Of a stretch of 64,000 bases of DNA, positions 1-8,063 are shown in pieces. The position numbers and the translations under genes were made by a program. The DNA is taken from assembly GCA_027531145.1 (NCBI GenBank), contig JAPZRF010000006.1, forward strand, positions 1 through 64,000, in the 5' to 3' direction. Below the pieces are notes generated by a model, which was given only the letters and a program-made list of their open reading frames with translations, made no database searches and was not told where the DNA came from. Numbering within the stretch: the stretch's first letter is position 1; every line of letters starts with the position of its first letter. The stretch comes from Brevundimonas sp. (lineage in GTDB: Bacteria > Pseudomonadota > Alphaproteobacteria > Caulobacterales > Caulobacteraceae).

Positions 1-76
1 CCGCCGTCGCAACGCCGGCTTCCTGCTCACGCAGGATCCCGATGATCTGCTCTTCCGTGAACCGTGATCGCTTCAT
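1..76 (-). CDS. IS3-family transposase OrfA, N-terminal 25 codons only
   Basis: The minus-strand reading starts at ATG 76 and gives MKRSRFTEEQIIGILREQEA, the standard beginning of the small helix-turn-helix OrfA protein of IS3-family elements. The gene runs off the left edge, so nothing can be said about its integrity. OrfA binds the IS ends and is normally joined to OrfB by programmed frameshifting to form the active transposase. The protein start and the adjacent terminus agree in orientation and spacing. Confidence 0.85.
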   Translation of the reverse strand, partial: MKRSRFTEEQIIGILREQEAGVATA

Positions 77-140
77 TCTGTCCGTCCTTTCGAGGGGCGG
101 ACTCTAGCTATTCCTGGAGGAGTTTCAGGGGGTCAGGTCA
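1..140 (-). mobile_element. Left fragment of an IS3-family insertion sequence
   Basis: The window opens inside an insertion sequence read on the minus strand. Bases 140 down to 77 hold a typical IS3-family terminus that begins TGACCTGACCCCCTGA on the minus strand, followed by a short leader and then the orfA start. The transposase DDE gene (orfB) would lie outside the window to the left. Ends of this sort (TGACCTG plus a C run) are usual in the IS407/IS51-like groups; this assignment is from memory of the families. The target duplication cannot be checked because the other end is not visible. Confidence 0.8.
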
Positions 141-220
141 CAGCCGGAAACCGGTGCCGCTTGAACGAGAGTGGCCGCATCTGTCCCCTGCCCCGCGCGG
201 ACCCCGCCGGCCCGAGAGTA

Positions 221-307
221 GAGACAAGTTAGCGTTAGACTGACAGCACCGCCGCTCTAAGTGGAGACAAGTTAGCGTTTGCCTGACAGCACCGGACTGA
301 CAGCACC
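221..307. repeat. Tandem direct repeats resembling IS terminal repeats
   Basis: A 23-base unit occurs at 225-247 and again at 268-290, 43 bases apart and matching at 21 of 23 positions. Both contain CAAGTTAGCGTT and CTGACAGC. A shorter third copy (GGACTGACAGCACC) follows at 294-307. A related 23-mer lies at 32045-32067, beside another IS remnant. Repeated copies near an end are a habit of IS21-type elements, but no transposase of that family is present here, so this may be the footprint of a lost element. It lies just downstream of the TetR gene. Confidence 0.5.
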
Positions 308-323
308 AAATTTCTCATTCATT

Positions 324-926
324 TTACTTCGAATTCATTTCAGAGATAAATTCATTCAATTCAGGATCAATCAGATCGCCTGTGAGAATCTCATGATAAA
401 TTGGAAGGTTGCGGATGCGGCTTTCCAGACTCTCGTGCAAATCGAGAGTGTAGTAGCCAATCTGATGAAAATACATGACGCGCGCGCGGCCATGCGCCAT
501 TTCTGGGGGATGGCCTCGTCGGCGGAAAACGTCTGTCAGCAAGGCCACCCAGGCTTCGTCGATCCGTAAGGTCGCTTTGGCGACCTTGTCCGTCTTTCGC
601 CCCCAAAGTCGCATTGCGAGGTCAAAGGTGAGCACGTCATCTTCCATGGAGACCCAGACCCGAATGCAGTCAGCGAGCGTCGGGGCACCGTTTCGCTTGG
701 CGCGAAGCCTCTCGAATTCACCTGTGTTACGTTCGATCCAATCCTCCAGAAGGGCGTCAAGTAAGTCCTCCCGACTCTTGAAGTGCCAATAGAAACTGCC
801 TCGGGTGATGTTCATCCGTTTAGCGATGACATCTACCTTCACGTCCTCGACGCCGGTGTCGATGAAGATTTTCTTGGCCGCCCTGACCCAGTCGGCGCGA
901 GTATAGCGTTTACGGGTCTCGGTCAT
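324..926 (-). CDS. TetR/AcrR-family transcriptional regulator
   Basis: A protein of about 200 residues with the TetR helix-turn-helix at roughly residues 10-55 (VDVIAKRMNITRGSFYWHF, the typical ITRGxFYxHF recognition helix), followed by a divergent helical ligand-binding domain. I chose ATG 926 because GGAG precedes it by five bases; an earlier in-frame ATG at 944 lacks a good ribosome site. It is divergent from the peptidase operon starting at 1353. A palindromic site at 961-974 just upstream matches sites in two other promoter regions of this module, which suggests autoregulation and control of the peptide genes. The ligand is unknown. Confidence 0.85.
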   Translation of the reverse strand: MTETRKRYTRADWVRAAKKIFIDTGVEDVKVDVIAKRMNITRGSFYWHFKSREDLLDALLEDWIERNTGEFERLRAKRNGAPTLADCIRVWVSMEDDVLTFDLAMRLWGRKTDKVAKATLRIDEAWVALLTDVFRRRGHPPEMAHGRARVMYFHQIGYYTLDLHESLESRIRNLPIYHEILTGDLIDPELNEFISEMNSK

Positions 927-1352
927 GGACGCTCCATGGGTCATGTGACCAGCTTGCAACAGACAGAACTGTATGTCACCATACGGCGAGGTCGATGGAG
1001 AGATCTCGACCACGCCAGATCATGCCCACTTCCCTTGGAACGATCGGGGTGAGTACCCCGAATTGGAGAAGATCAACAAGGTGCAGCGGGACCCCAACAT
1101 GACGGGGCGGCGTCACGCAGTGCAACATCTCTCGCCCAGGCCGCGTCCGCGCGTGGACATCGGGACTTGCCCGAAGACGGAGATCATCGCCCGGGGCGGC
1201 CCTCATCAACTATCCAGCCACACTTCGGTGTCTCCCGGTGTTCTGGTCTTCGCCCAGCTCGTAAGTGTGGTGAGACTGGCGGCGCGGCGACGTCAGCTCC
1301 CGCAGCGATCAGTAAGCTAACCGAGTTAACTGCAAACCGGATTTGAACCGCG
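927..1352. other. Intergenic region between TetR gene and peptidase operon
   Basis: This 426-base gap separates the divergent TetR and DUF885 genes. It holds the operator-like site at 961-974 and an adjoining GTATG-tcac-CATAC inverted repeat at 971-984. The remaining sequence, about 1000-1320, has short open frames but none that I can assign to a protein family. I see no convincing sigma-70 promoter directly before 1353. The region may be relic DNA from an earlier rearrangement. Confidence 0.5.
961..974. promoter_or_regulatory. Putative TetR operator upstream of the tetR gene
   Basis: The sequence AGACAGAACTGTAT matches the perfect palindrome at 12929-12942 (ATACAGTACTGTAT) at 12 of 14 positions. 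It lies 35 bases upstream of the TetR start codon, a position suited to autorepression. The adjoining GTATG/CATAC inverted repeat at 971-984 shares its left arm. Assignment to this regulator is inferred from the shared sites, not proven. Confidence 0.6.
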
Positions 1353-3044
1353 ATGACCAACGCCTCTGCAAAACTCGCCGGACTTGCCGACCGCTATTGG
1401 GCGTTCGAACGATGGGAGTATCCGCTGAACGCGCTGATTGCGGGCCATCCGACCCATGATGATGCGATCTTTCGCGAAAGCCAACAGGACCATGCTCGCA
1501 AGGACGCGGCGGCTGCGGCCTTCCTCGCCGAGCTCGGTACCATCGCGCAGGCAGGTCTTTCAGGTCAGGACGCCGCCACCCATGCGCTGCTTCGTCATGA
1601 GTTGGATCTGGTTCGCGATCTCTATCGGACCGGTGCGCACCTGCGCCCTTCGCTGTTTCCCGTAGGACCAGATTTCACCACAATCTTCCTTGCGAATTCG
1701 ACAGCGTTGACCTCGCGCGCCGATGCAGACCAATGGCTCGCCCGCTTGAAAACCCTCCCCGCATTCATCGACGATCTCATCGCGAATTTCGAAGCTGGAC
1801 GCGCGAGAGGTTACAGATACCCGCGGGTGGTGCTGACCCGTGCGATCGAGGTTGCGGACGGATATCTCGCTGCGCCAGCCGAACTTTCCGGCTGGTATGG
1901 ACCGTTCAAGAGATCAGCAATTGCCGCGAAGCTTGAACCGGTCGCGCAAGCTGCAGTGGAACTTATCGCAGCGACGCTGCTGCCGGCATTTGTGCGATAT
2001 CGCAACTATCTTGCCGACACGCTCCTTCCCGAAGCGCGCGAGACGCTTTCCGTGTGCGACGATCCAGAAGGAGAAGCGTTCTATGCTGTTCTGGCAGCGC
2101 GATTCACCACAACAACCATGCGCCCGGATGAGATCCACGAGCTGGGCCTTGCTGAGGTGGAACGGCTGAATGACGAGATGGAGGCCGTGGCGCGTACGCA
2201 TGGATTCAGAAATGGGGCTGCCCTGCGCGCGCACGTGATGGCGTCTCCGGCAGCGGCGCTCGCGGACGGCGAGGCGGTTCGGCGCAATATTGAAGTGCTG
2301 GCGAAACGGATCGACGCAAAGATTCCCGCTTACTTCGGCCGGATCCCGCGCATCACTTACGGAATCGAATCCATGAGCCTCGCTCAATCTTCGCGCATGC
2401 CACCAGCCTATGCCCAGCCTGCGCCGGCGGGCGGCGGTCAAGCGGGAATATTCTGGGTCAGCGCCCTGCCGGAAAAATGCCCAGCCTATATGCACGTGCC
2501 ACTCACCCTCCATGAGGCCTGGCCCGGACACCTGATGCACATCGCGCTCATTCAGGAGATGGACCATCTGCCAGCGTTCCGACGGTTCGGAGCGGTGAAG
2601 TATACGCCCTGCATCGAGGGCTGGGCGTTGTATTGCGAGACCCTGGGCGAGGACATGGGTTTTTATGGTGCAGCGGCAGATGACTTTGGCCGCCTGGACA
2701 TGGAGATGTGGCGCGCCGTGCGGCTTGTCGCCGATACTGGCTTGCATCTGAAACACTGGAGCCGAGACGAAACAATTGCGTACATGCTCGACCGTCTCTC
2801 GCTGTCGCGCGAAACCGTGGAAGCGGAGGTCGACCGATATGTTGCTCTGCCCGGCCAGGCGCTTGGCTATCAGATCGGCGGACTGGCCGTACGCAGTCTG
2901 CGCGCGCGCATGGAGAGCGAACTCGGACCTGAGTTTTCCCTGCGCCGCTTTCACGACACTGTGACGGGTGCCGGCGCTGTCACGCTGCCGGTCCTGGAAG
3001 CCCTCGTCACCGGCAGCCTCACGAGCAGCGCCCGTGCCTCTTGA
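1353..3044 (+). CDS. DUF885-family zinc metallopeptidase-like protein
   Basis: A 563-residue protein of the DUF885 family, which has a helical M2/M3-like metallopeptidase fold. The zinc signature HEAWPGH lies at residues 387-393, and the downstream glutamate of EGWALYCE (E422) is the usual third ligand. There is no signal peptide (start MTNASAKLAGLADRYWAFER), so it probably acts in the cytoplasm, although many relatives are exported. The stop overlaps the GTG start of the next hydrolase, making it the first gene of a coupled three-gene run with a hydrolase and a dipeptidase. Role inferred: cleavage of imported peptides. The exact specificity cannot be read. Confidence 0.85.
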   Translation: MTNASAKLAGLADRYWAFERWEYPLNALIAGHPTHDDAIFRESQQDHARKDAAAAAFLAELGTIAQAGLSGQDAATHALLRHELDLVRDLYRTGAHLRPSLFPVGPDFTTIFLANSTALTSRADADQWLARLKTLPAFIDDLIANFEAGRARGYRYPRVVLTRAIEVADGYLAAPAELSGWYGPFKRSAIAAKLEPVAQAAVELIAATLLPAFVRYRNYLADTLLPEARETLSVCDDPEGEAFYAVLAARFTTTTMRPDEIHELGLAEVERLNDEMEAVARTHGFRNGAALRAHVMASPAAALADGEAVRRNIEVLAKRIDAKIPAYFGRIPRITYGIESMSLAQSSRMPPAYAQPAPAGGGQAGIFWVSALPEKCPAYMHVPLTLHEAWPGHLMHIALIQEMDHLPAFRRFGAVKYTPCIEGWALYCETLGEDMGFYGAAADDFGRLDMEMWRAVRLVADTGLHLKHWSRDETIAYMLDRLSLSRETVEAEVDRYVALPGQALGYQIGGLAVRSLRARMESELGPEFSLRRFHDTVTGAGAVTLPVLEALVTGSLTSSARAS

Positions 3045-3807
3045 TACGAAGAGCGGCGTCTGGTGGGAGTCGCGAGGCAAAGGGACGGGACTCATGCTAG
3101 GCCCTGCGATACTCGAGAGCCAGGGCGAGATCATTGGTCCGCCCATGGACACCGTTCTTGAGCGTTATCTCACCCGCCTGACCAGTCGGTTCAATGTGGT
3201 GACCGTCGATTATCCGGGCATCGGAAAGAGCGCCGACATTGATCCGTCGGCCTTCACAGTCGAGCGCGTATGCACCGACCTGCTGAGCGTAGCCGACGCC
3301 GCCGGGATGGACCGTTTTGTTTATTGGGGCACGAGTTGGGGCGCGGCGATGGGACTTCAGCTAGCCCTGCGGACCAATCGCCTCAACGCGCTGGTGATGG
3401 GTGCCTGGACGCCCCTTGGCGGCCCTTATGACAGGCTGCTGGAGGGCGCTCGGCTCAGCCTGCCGGACCCCGGGCCGGACTCGCTGCGCGTTCTGCGATC
3501 CAAAGCGCAGTACCTACAGTGGGTAACACTGTACCAAAGTCTTGCAGGGTTTGACGATGCGGCCGCGCTGCGGGCCGTCACCTGCCCCCGCCTCGTGTAT
3601 GTCGGCGAGCGCGGCGACAGCGACGCGGGCGGTATCGCCTTGCCGATTGCAAGTGCTGTGCAGACTCACCGGTCAGAGCTCGAGGCGGCTGGCTGGCGGG
3701 TCGAGATCCTGCCGGATCTTGACCATGCCGGTGCTGTGATGAGCGCGGATGCAGTGATCGACAGGGTCGATCCGTTTCTTGATATGCTAACGAGAACACC
3801 TGGATGA
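3034..3807 (+). CDS. Alpha/beta-hydrolase, proline-iminopeptidase-like context
   Basis: This 257-residue protein has an alpha/beta-hydrolase fold. The nucleophile elbow is GTSWG (Ser) and a late His lies in LPDLDHAG. Oxyanion-side sequences such as VDYPGIGKSADI resemble the DxPGxGxS stretch of the family. An ATG lies at 2968, but that start would sit far inside the upstream gene. GTG 3034 overlaps the upstream stop and gives MPLDTKSGVWWESRGKGTG, a natural N-terminus without a signal peptide. The end overlaps the dipeptidase start by ATGA. Between two peptidases, an aminopeptidase or esterase role on peptide fragments is likely, but the substrate is unknown. Confidence 0.75.
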   Translation: MPLDTKSGVWWESRGKGTGLMLGPAILESQGEIIGPPMDTVLERYLTRLTSRFNVVTVDYPGIGKSADIDPSAFTVERVCTDLLSVADAAGMDRFVYWGTSWGAAMGLQLALRTNRLNALVMGAWTPLGGPYDRLLEGARLSLPDPGPDSLRVLRSKAQYLQWVTLYQSLAGFDDAAALRAVTCPRLVYVGERGDSDAGGIALPIASAVQTHRSELEAAGWRVEILPDLDHAGAVMSADAVIDRVDPFLDMLTRTPG

Positions 3808-4826
3808 CGAGCGGGGTATCACAGGCGAGGCTGCAAGAGGCGCGCGAACTGATCGCGCGTTCGCTGGTATGGGACAATCACGCCTGCATGCCTCTTCGGC
3901 CGCAAGATCCGTCCTTCCTGCCTCAGCTCGAGAGTGTCGCGGCGGCCGGCGTCGACGTGGTAAGTTTGAATATCGGCTTTGGCCCGCAGGATCTTGAGAG
4001 CCATCTTCGCAATCTCGCCGCCTTCCGAAAATGGATCGGCGAGCGACCTGATCGCTACGCCCTGGTCCAAACGCTCGCGGACATCGACGCCGCAAGAGCA
4101 GCGGGCAAGCTCGCAGTGATCTTTGACATTGAAGGGCTCGCGCCATTCGACGCAGGCGACCATGGCCTTGTCGAGATGCTTGCCGGCCTCGGAGTAAAAT
4201 GGGCACTGGTCGCTTACAATCGCAACAACGCCGCAGGTGGCGGCTGCATGGACGAAGATGGCGGCCTGACCGAACACGGACGCGTTATTGTTTCCGAGAT
4301 GGGGCGAGTCGGCATGGCCGTGTGCTGTTCCCACACCGGACACACAACCGCGCTGGAGGTCATGAAAGCTTCAGGTGGACCAGTGATCTTTTCCCACTCG
4401 AACGCGAGCGCCGTGTTTGATCATCCGCGTAACATCCCGGACACGCTGATCAAGGCCTGCGCGGAAACGGGCGGTGTCGTCGGCATCAACGGCATAGGCG
4501 CGTTCCTCGGAGACGACGTTAAAGAGGATCGTCTCGCCGGCGCGATGGCGCATCATGCTGATCATATGCTTCGGCTCGTCGGAGCTGACCATGTCGGCTT
4601 CGGCATCGATTATGTGTTCGATCAGGCTGAACTGATGGAGTACCTCGCAACGATGAGAGATACCTTCCCGAACGAGCCGCAATGGCGCGAGTCGCCGAAG
4701 CTCGCTCCGCCGGGCGTGCTCACAGAGTTCACTGCTGGCCTTCTGGAGCGCGGCCACTCGCCTGAAGCGCTCGAAAAAGTGCTCGGCGGAAACTGGCGCC
4801 GTATCGCCGAGACGGTCTGGCGCTAG
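3804..4826 (+). CDS. Membrane-dipeptidase (peptidase M19) family protein
   Basis: A 340-residue TIM-barrel protein of the renal dipeptidase (M19) family, which hydrolyses L-X and often L-D dipeptides with a binuclear zinc centre. Visible candidate ligands are H26 (in DNHACMPL), the bridging E110 (FDIEG), H177 (CSHTGH), H198 (FSHSNAS) and the general D269 (GFGIDY). The usual H-x-D pair reads H26-A-C28, so the aspartate is a cysteine; this may mark a subfamily with altered metal loading. There is no signal peptide or lipobox. The gene is coupled by ATGA to the hydrolase upstream and is the last gene of the run. It probably finishes digestion of peptides released by the DUF885 and M3 enzymes. 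Confidence 0.85.
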   Translation: MTSGVSQARLQEARELIARSLVWDNHACMPLRPQDPSFLPQLESVAAAGVDVVSLNIGFGPQDLESHLRNLAAFRKWIGERPDRYALVQTLADIDAARAAGKLAVIFDIEGLAPFDAGDHGLVEMLAGLGVKWALVAYNRNNAAGGGCMDEDGGLTEHGRVIVSEMGRVGMAVCCSHTGHTTALEVMKASGGPVIFSHSNASAVFDHPRNIPDTLIKACAETGGVVGINGIGAFLGDDVKEDRLAGAMAHHADHMLRLVGADHVGFGIDYVFDQAELMEYLATMRDTFPNEPQWRESPKLAPPGVLTEFTAGLLERGHSPEALEKVLGGNWRRIAETVWR

Positions 4827-4889
4827 GACCTCAGCAAGAGGACGCCGGATTGCTCGGGTACCCTTGATCTTTGTTCGGATTTCCGCGGT

Positions 4890-5690
4890 CCAGGTCGTGT
4901 AGACAATGTGGCTTATCCACGGCCTGATGGATGCGACGGGGAAGAAGCCGGGGACGCTCTCTGCGGTCTTGTCGTATCGGGTGGCCAGGCTTCCGCCGTG
5001 CTTGAGCCTTGAGAAGCAGCGCCCGACGAGGTTTTCGCAGGCTGCTGATCTTGCCTTCGATGACGGGCTGGACCTTTCGGTTTCGCCATACGGGAATGAC
5101 TGCGGCGACGCCTCGGACCTCCAGGTCCGGCAGGATAAGGTCGGCGAAGCATCCCTTGTCGGCGCGCAGGACGCGCGGCGGCGGGCCAGGCTGATCCATC
5201 ATCGGCGCATAACCTTCTACATCCGAGGCCTGCCCGCCGCTCAGCGTGACTGCCACGGGGAGGCCCGGTACGTTGCCGCGGAGATGGATGCTGGTCGAGT
5301 AGCCACCCCGAGACCGGCGAGACCCCCGGTGACCTGATCCCTTTTCTTGCCGCGCCGGCGGCGTGCTGATGCGCGCGGAAGACGGTGGAATCGATCATCC
5401 GAACGCTGTCGTTGCCCGCGCCCGTGTCGTTCAATGCCTCCAGAAACGCGTCACAGGGCCCCGCCTGCCTCCAGCGCCGGAACTGCCGGCAGACCGAGTT
5501 GCAGGCGGCGAAACAGCTGTACAGGTTCCGCCAGGCTGTCCCCGTCCAGCACCGGCCGCTGATCACGAGTCCGACGACCCCGCCTCGACCCTCATGCAAT
5601 CACGAAGGGCTCGAAGACGGCCTACTCTCCATCCGAACTTCAGACCTCGGGCCAACGCCGCTATCCGCAAGGAACAGCCTTGGCTCAGCG
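4890..5690 (-). pseudogene. Degenerate IS5-family transposase
   Basis: Minus-strand translation shows pieces of an IS5 (IS427-like) transposase in more than one frame. An N-terminal part contains NSVCRQFRRWRQAGP and MIDSTVFRAHQHAAGA (first catalytic Asp). A shifted part beginning near 5256 contains MAVTLSGGQASDVEGYAP, LRADKG (second Asp) and GVAAVIPVWRNRK. The frames are broken near 5260-5330 and again towards 4900, so no functional enzyme can be made. The N-terminus upstream of 5600 is also scrambled. Clear terminal repeats were not found. It sits between the dipeptidase stop and the TonB receptor stop, so it does not interrupt either gene. Confidence 0.8.
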
Positions 5691-5726
5691 CTCAGCTGAT
5701 ATGGAAGTCCTCTTTGTCCACACCGC

Positions 5727-7874
5727 CTAGAACGTTACATCAAGACCGAGCCCGAAAGTAACCGGGCGGCCACGGGCGGGGATCGTTACCGTCCCGATCG
5801 CGGGATAGGTCGTGCCGTCATCGTTCAGAGCGTTTTCCACAAAACCGTAGACCTGGAAGCGCTCGAACTCGGCACCTGCCTTCAAATTGATGATCGTGCG
5901 CCCATCAACGAAAGTGAACGTGTCGAAAGGCGGGCTCGGCAGGTTGCGCAGCGTGTTCTGCGAACCGTCTGTGTAGCCGAGGTCGCCACGTGCAAATCCG
6001 ATCACACCGTTCGCCAGCGACTTGCGATAGTCCACAGACACCGAGGCGGTCCATTCGGGGACAAGATCGAGCGGGTCGCCGGCGACATGCGTTGCGCTGG
6101 CGGCGTCGTAAGCCATATCGGTCCAGCCGACGGTCGCACCGAGCCTGAGCTCGTCGGAGACTACAAGCTGGGCGGCGAAATCGACCCCGAAGCCCGATGC
6201 GGCCCCGCCGTTTGCGGTGAACGGAATTGGCACGCCGGGAGCGATCGTCAGCGTCTGCTGCACATCGGACCAGTCATTGTAGTAGAGCGCGGCGTCGATC
6301 AGAAGTTTGCTGTCGAAGAAATACTGCTTCATGCCGACTTCATAGGTCCACAGTTCCTCCGGTCCGAAGCTCGCCGGAGGCGGCGTAAAGGCCGGCGGCA
6401 CGCGCGTATTGTTGAACCCACCTGAGCGAAACCCCTTGGCCGCGGTGAAGAAGACGATTCCCCTGTCGAAATCGTAAGTCAGGTTCACGCGCGGATTGAA
6501 GCTGTCAAACGTTGCGGTCTGGAATGGAGCGCCCGGCGCAATCTGGCGCGAACGCTCGTCTTCGAAATAGCGCCCGCCGAGCGACACGGTCAGCGCCTCG
6601 CTCAACGCGTAGTCGCCTTGAGCGTAGAGGGTCCAGAACTCGGAAGTATTGGTAGTCGCCGGGGCACCGAACAGATCGAAGGCCAGGGCGCTTGTCGGCG
6701 TCGGAGCGGTTACCGAGAAGGAGTTGCCGACACGCTCGTCGTCGATGTAAGTGCCCCCGATCAACCAGTTGAAGCGGTTGTCTCCGTTGGAGGTCAGACG
6801 CAGTTCCTGGCTCGTACGCTCGAACTGGCCGTCGGCAAAAACGACGGCCTCGGTGATGTCGCCGGGCGACCGTCCCAGTCCGCCAAACGCGAGCGGCACC
6901 AGCGAGAAGCCGATAGTAAAGTCCGACTGATCGATTGCAACTGCCCCCTCGCGGTCGATGCGGCCTGTCGAACTGAGGAACGTGGCGAATCCGAGATCGA
7001 ACTCGGAGACCAGGTTGTACACATCAAACTGATCTCTAGACGGCGCACGCCCGGGGGCAGGATTGAACATGTTTATGTCAGCTAACGTGCTGTCGTCTTC
7101 TTCCATGGACTGCGTCATGGCAAGTAAGCTGACGCTCACACGATCCGTAGGTTCGAATCTGACCTTGGCACGAAGGCTATAGATGGTCGATCCGTTGGCA
7201 TTGTCGCCGTCCGGCGTATCGATCCACCCGCCGGCGTTCTCATATGATCCGGCGAGGCGCACACCGAGCTTGTCGGTAGCGATGGGCAGGTTCAGGACGC
7301 CTTCCAGCCGGTAACTTCCCTCGCCGCCATCGGTCGTTGCGGTCTCGGCACCGAGACGGCCTGAGACTTCATCGAGCACCGGATCTGCCGTGATGTAACG
7401 GATTGTGCCGCCCATCGAGCTTTCGCCGTACAGGGCGGGTTGAGGACCGCGAAGGACCTCTACACGCGCGAGGTCGAGAAGCTGCGGACTGAGGGCTGTG
7501 CCGGCCGAGCCGGGCGCGATGGAAAGTTCGTCGATATAGGTGCCGACTGTCGGCGAGCCCACGAACTGCGAAACACCGCGGAGCTGGATCTGACCGGTTC
7601 CGGGTCCGCGATCGGCGATCGACAGGCCCGGGATCGAGTATTGTAGATCCCTCAGTTGCTCCACGCCTCGTGCGTCAAGGTCAGCCCCAGTCACCGCTGT
7701 GATCGAAATTGGCACGTCGACGATGGATTGTTCGCGGCGCTGCGCTGTCACGGTGATAACGTCAAGCGTGGCGATAGGGTCCTCTTCGGGCTCCTGGGCA
7801 AGCGCGACGGGCGAGAGTGCCGTGGTGGCGAGCATCGTCGAAAGAGCAACAGTCAGGTTGCGGCGAATGGCCAT
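5727..7874 (-). CDS. TonB-dependent outer-membrane receptor
   Basis: About 715 residues: a signal peptide ending near LSPVALAQ, a TonB-box-like region with the IxVTAQRREQS pattern common in sphingomonad/caulobacter receptors, a plug domain (QLRGVSQF, RGPQPALYGESSMGG) and a 22-strand barrel ending in the typical aromatic terminus (GLGLDVTF). Of several ATGs I prefer 7874, which has GGGGAG six bases upstream; the longer frame would run through the promoter region. It is divergent from the MFS transporter over an elaborate shared control region (7909-7952). In this peptidase cluster it probably imports a peptide or peptide-like compound into the periplasm. Confidence 0.9.
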   Translation of the reverse strand: MAIRRNLTVALSTMLATTALSPVALAQEPEEDPIATLDVITVTAQRREQSIVDVPISITAVTGADLDARGVEQLRDLQYSIPGLSIADRGPGTGQIQLRGVSQFVGSPTVGTYIDELSIAPGSAGTALSPQLLDLARVEVLRGPQPALYGESSMGGTIRYITADPVLDEVSGRLGAETATTDGGEGSYRLEGVLNLPIATDKLGVRLAGSYENAGGWIDTPDGDNANGSTIYSLRAKVRFEPTDRVSVSLLAMTQSMEEDDSTLADINMFNPAPGRAPSRDQFDVYNLVSEFDLGFATFLSSTGRIDREGAVAIDQSDFTIGFSLVPLAFGGLGRSPGDITEAVVFADGQFERTSQELRLTSNGDNRFNWLIGGTYIDDERVGNSFSVTAPTPTSALAFDLFGAPATTNTSEFWTLYAQGDYALSEALTVSLGGRYFEDERSRQIAPGAPFQTATFDSFNPRVNLTYDFDRGIVFFTAAKGFRSGGFNNTRVPPAFTPPPASFGPEELWTYEVGMKQYFFDSKLLIDAALYYNDWSDVQQTLTIAPGVPIPFTANGGAASGFGVDFAAQLVVSDELRLGATVGWTDMAYDAASATHVAGDPLDLVPEWTASVSVDYRKSLANGVIGFARGDLGYTDGSQNTLRNLPSPPFDTFTFVDGRTIINLKAGAEFERFQVYGFVENALNDDGTTYPAIGTVTIPARGRPVTFGLGLDVTF

Positions 7875-7908
7875 CATAAGCTCCCCGGAGTCGGTTGAGA
7901 CATGCCTC

Positions 7909-7952
7909 ATTGACAACACCATACAGTGCTGTACTGTACTCACGTTGTCAAT
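7909..7952. promoter_or_regulatory. Overlapping divergent promoters with central TetR operator
   Basis: A perfect 9-base inverted repeat, ATTGACAAC (7909-7917) and GTTGTCAAT (7944-7952), brackets the operator-like ATACAGTGCTGTAC (7921-7934). Each arm supplies a consensus -35 hexamer TTGACA: one on the plus strand (7910-7915) and one on the minus strand (7951-7946). Plausible -10 elements (ACTGTA) lie 17-18 bases inward in each direction. The two promoters, one for the MFS gene and one for the TonB receptor, therefore occupy the same DNA, with the operator at the centre. A bound repressor should block both. Confidence 0.7.
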
Positions 7953-8063
7953 TCAAGAACGGGGACTCGCCTCGTTTGCCGTCAGATAGGCGCTGTCAGT
8001 TGCGCGGGCGCCACAGGTTGACGAAGTCACGACAATCCTGCGGCGGGTGGAAGGGGAAGAACA

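Noticed and set aside
1914..3152. Long minus-strand open frame (about 412 codons) opposite the DUF885 gene
   Set aside because: It is a high-GC antisense shadow: no family motifs, composition rich in Arg/His/Pro, and it lies fully opposite a gene with clear zinc-binding motifs.
4827..5726. Intact IS5 element
   Set aside because: The transposase is split by frameshifts and its ends are unrecognisable, so it is only a remnant.
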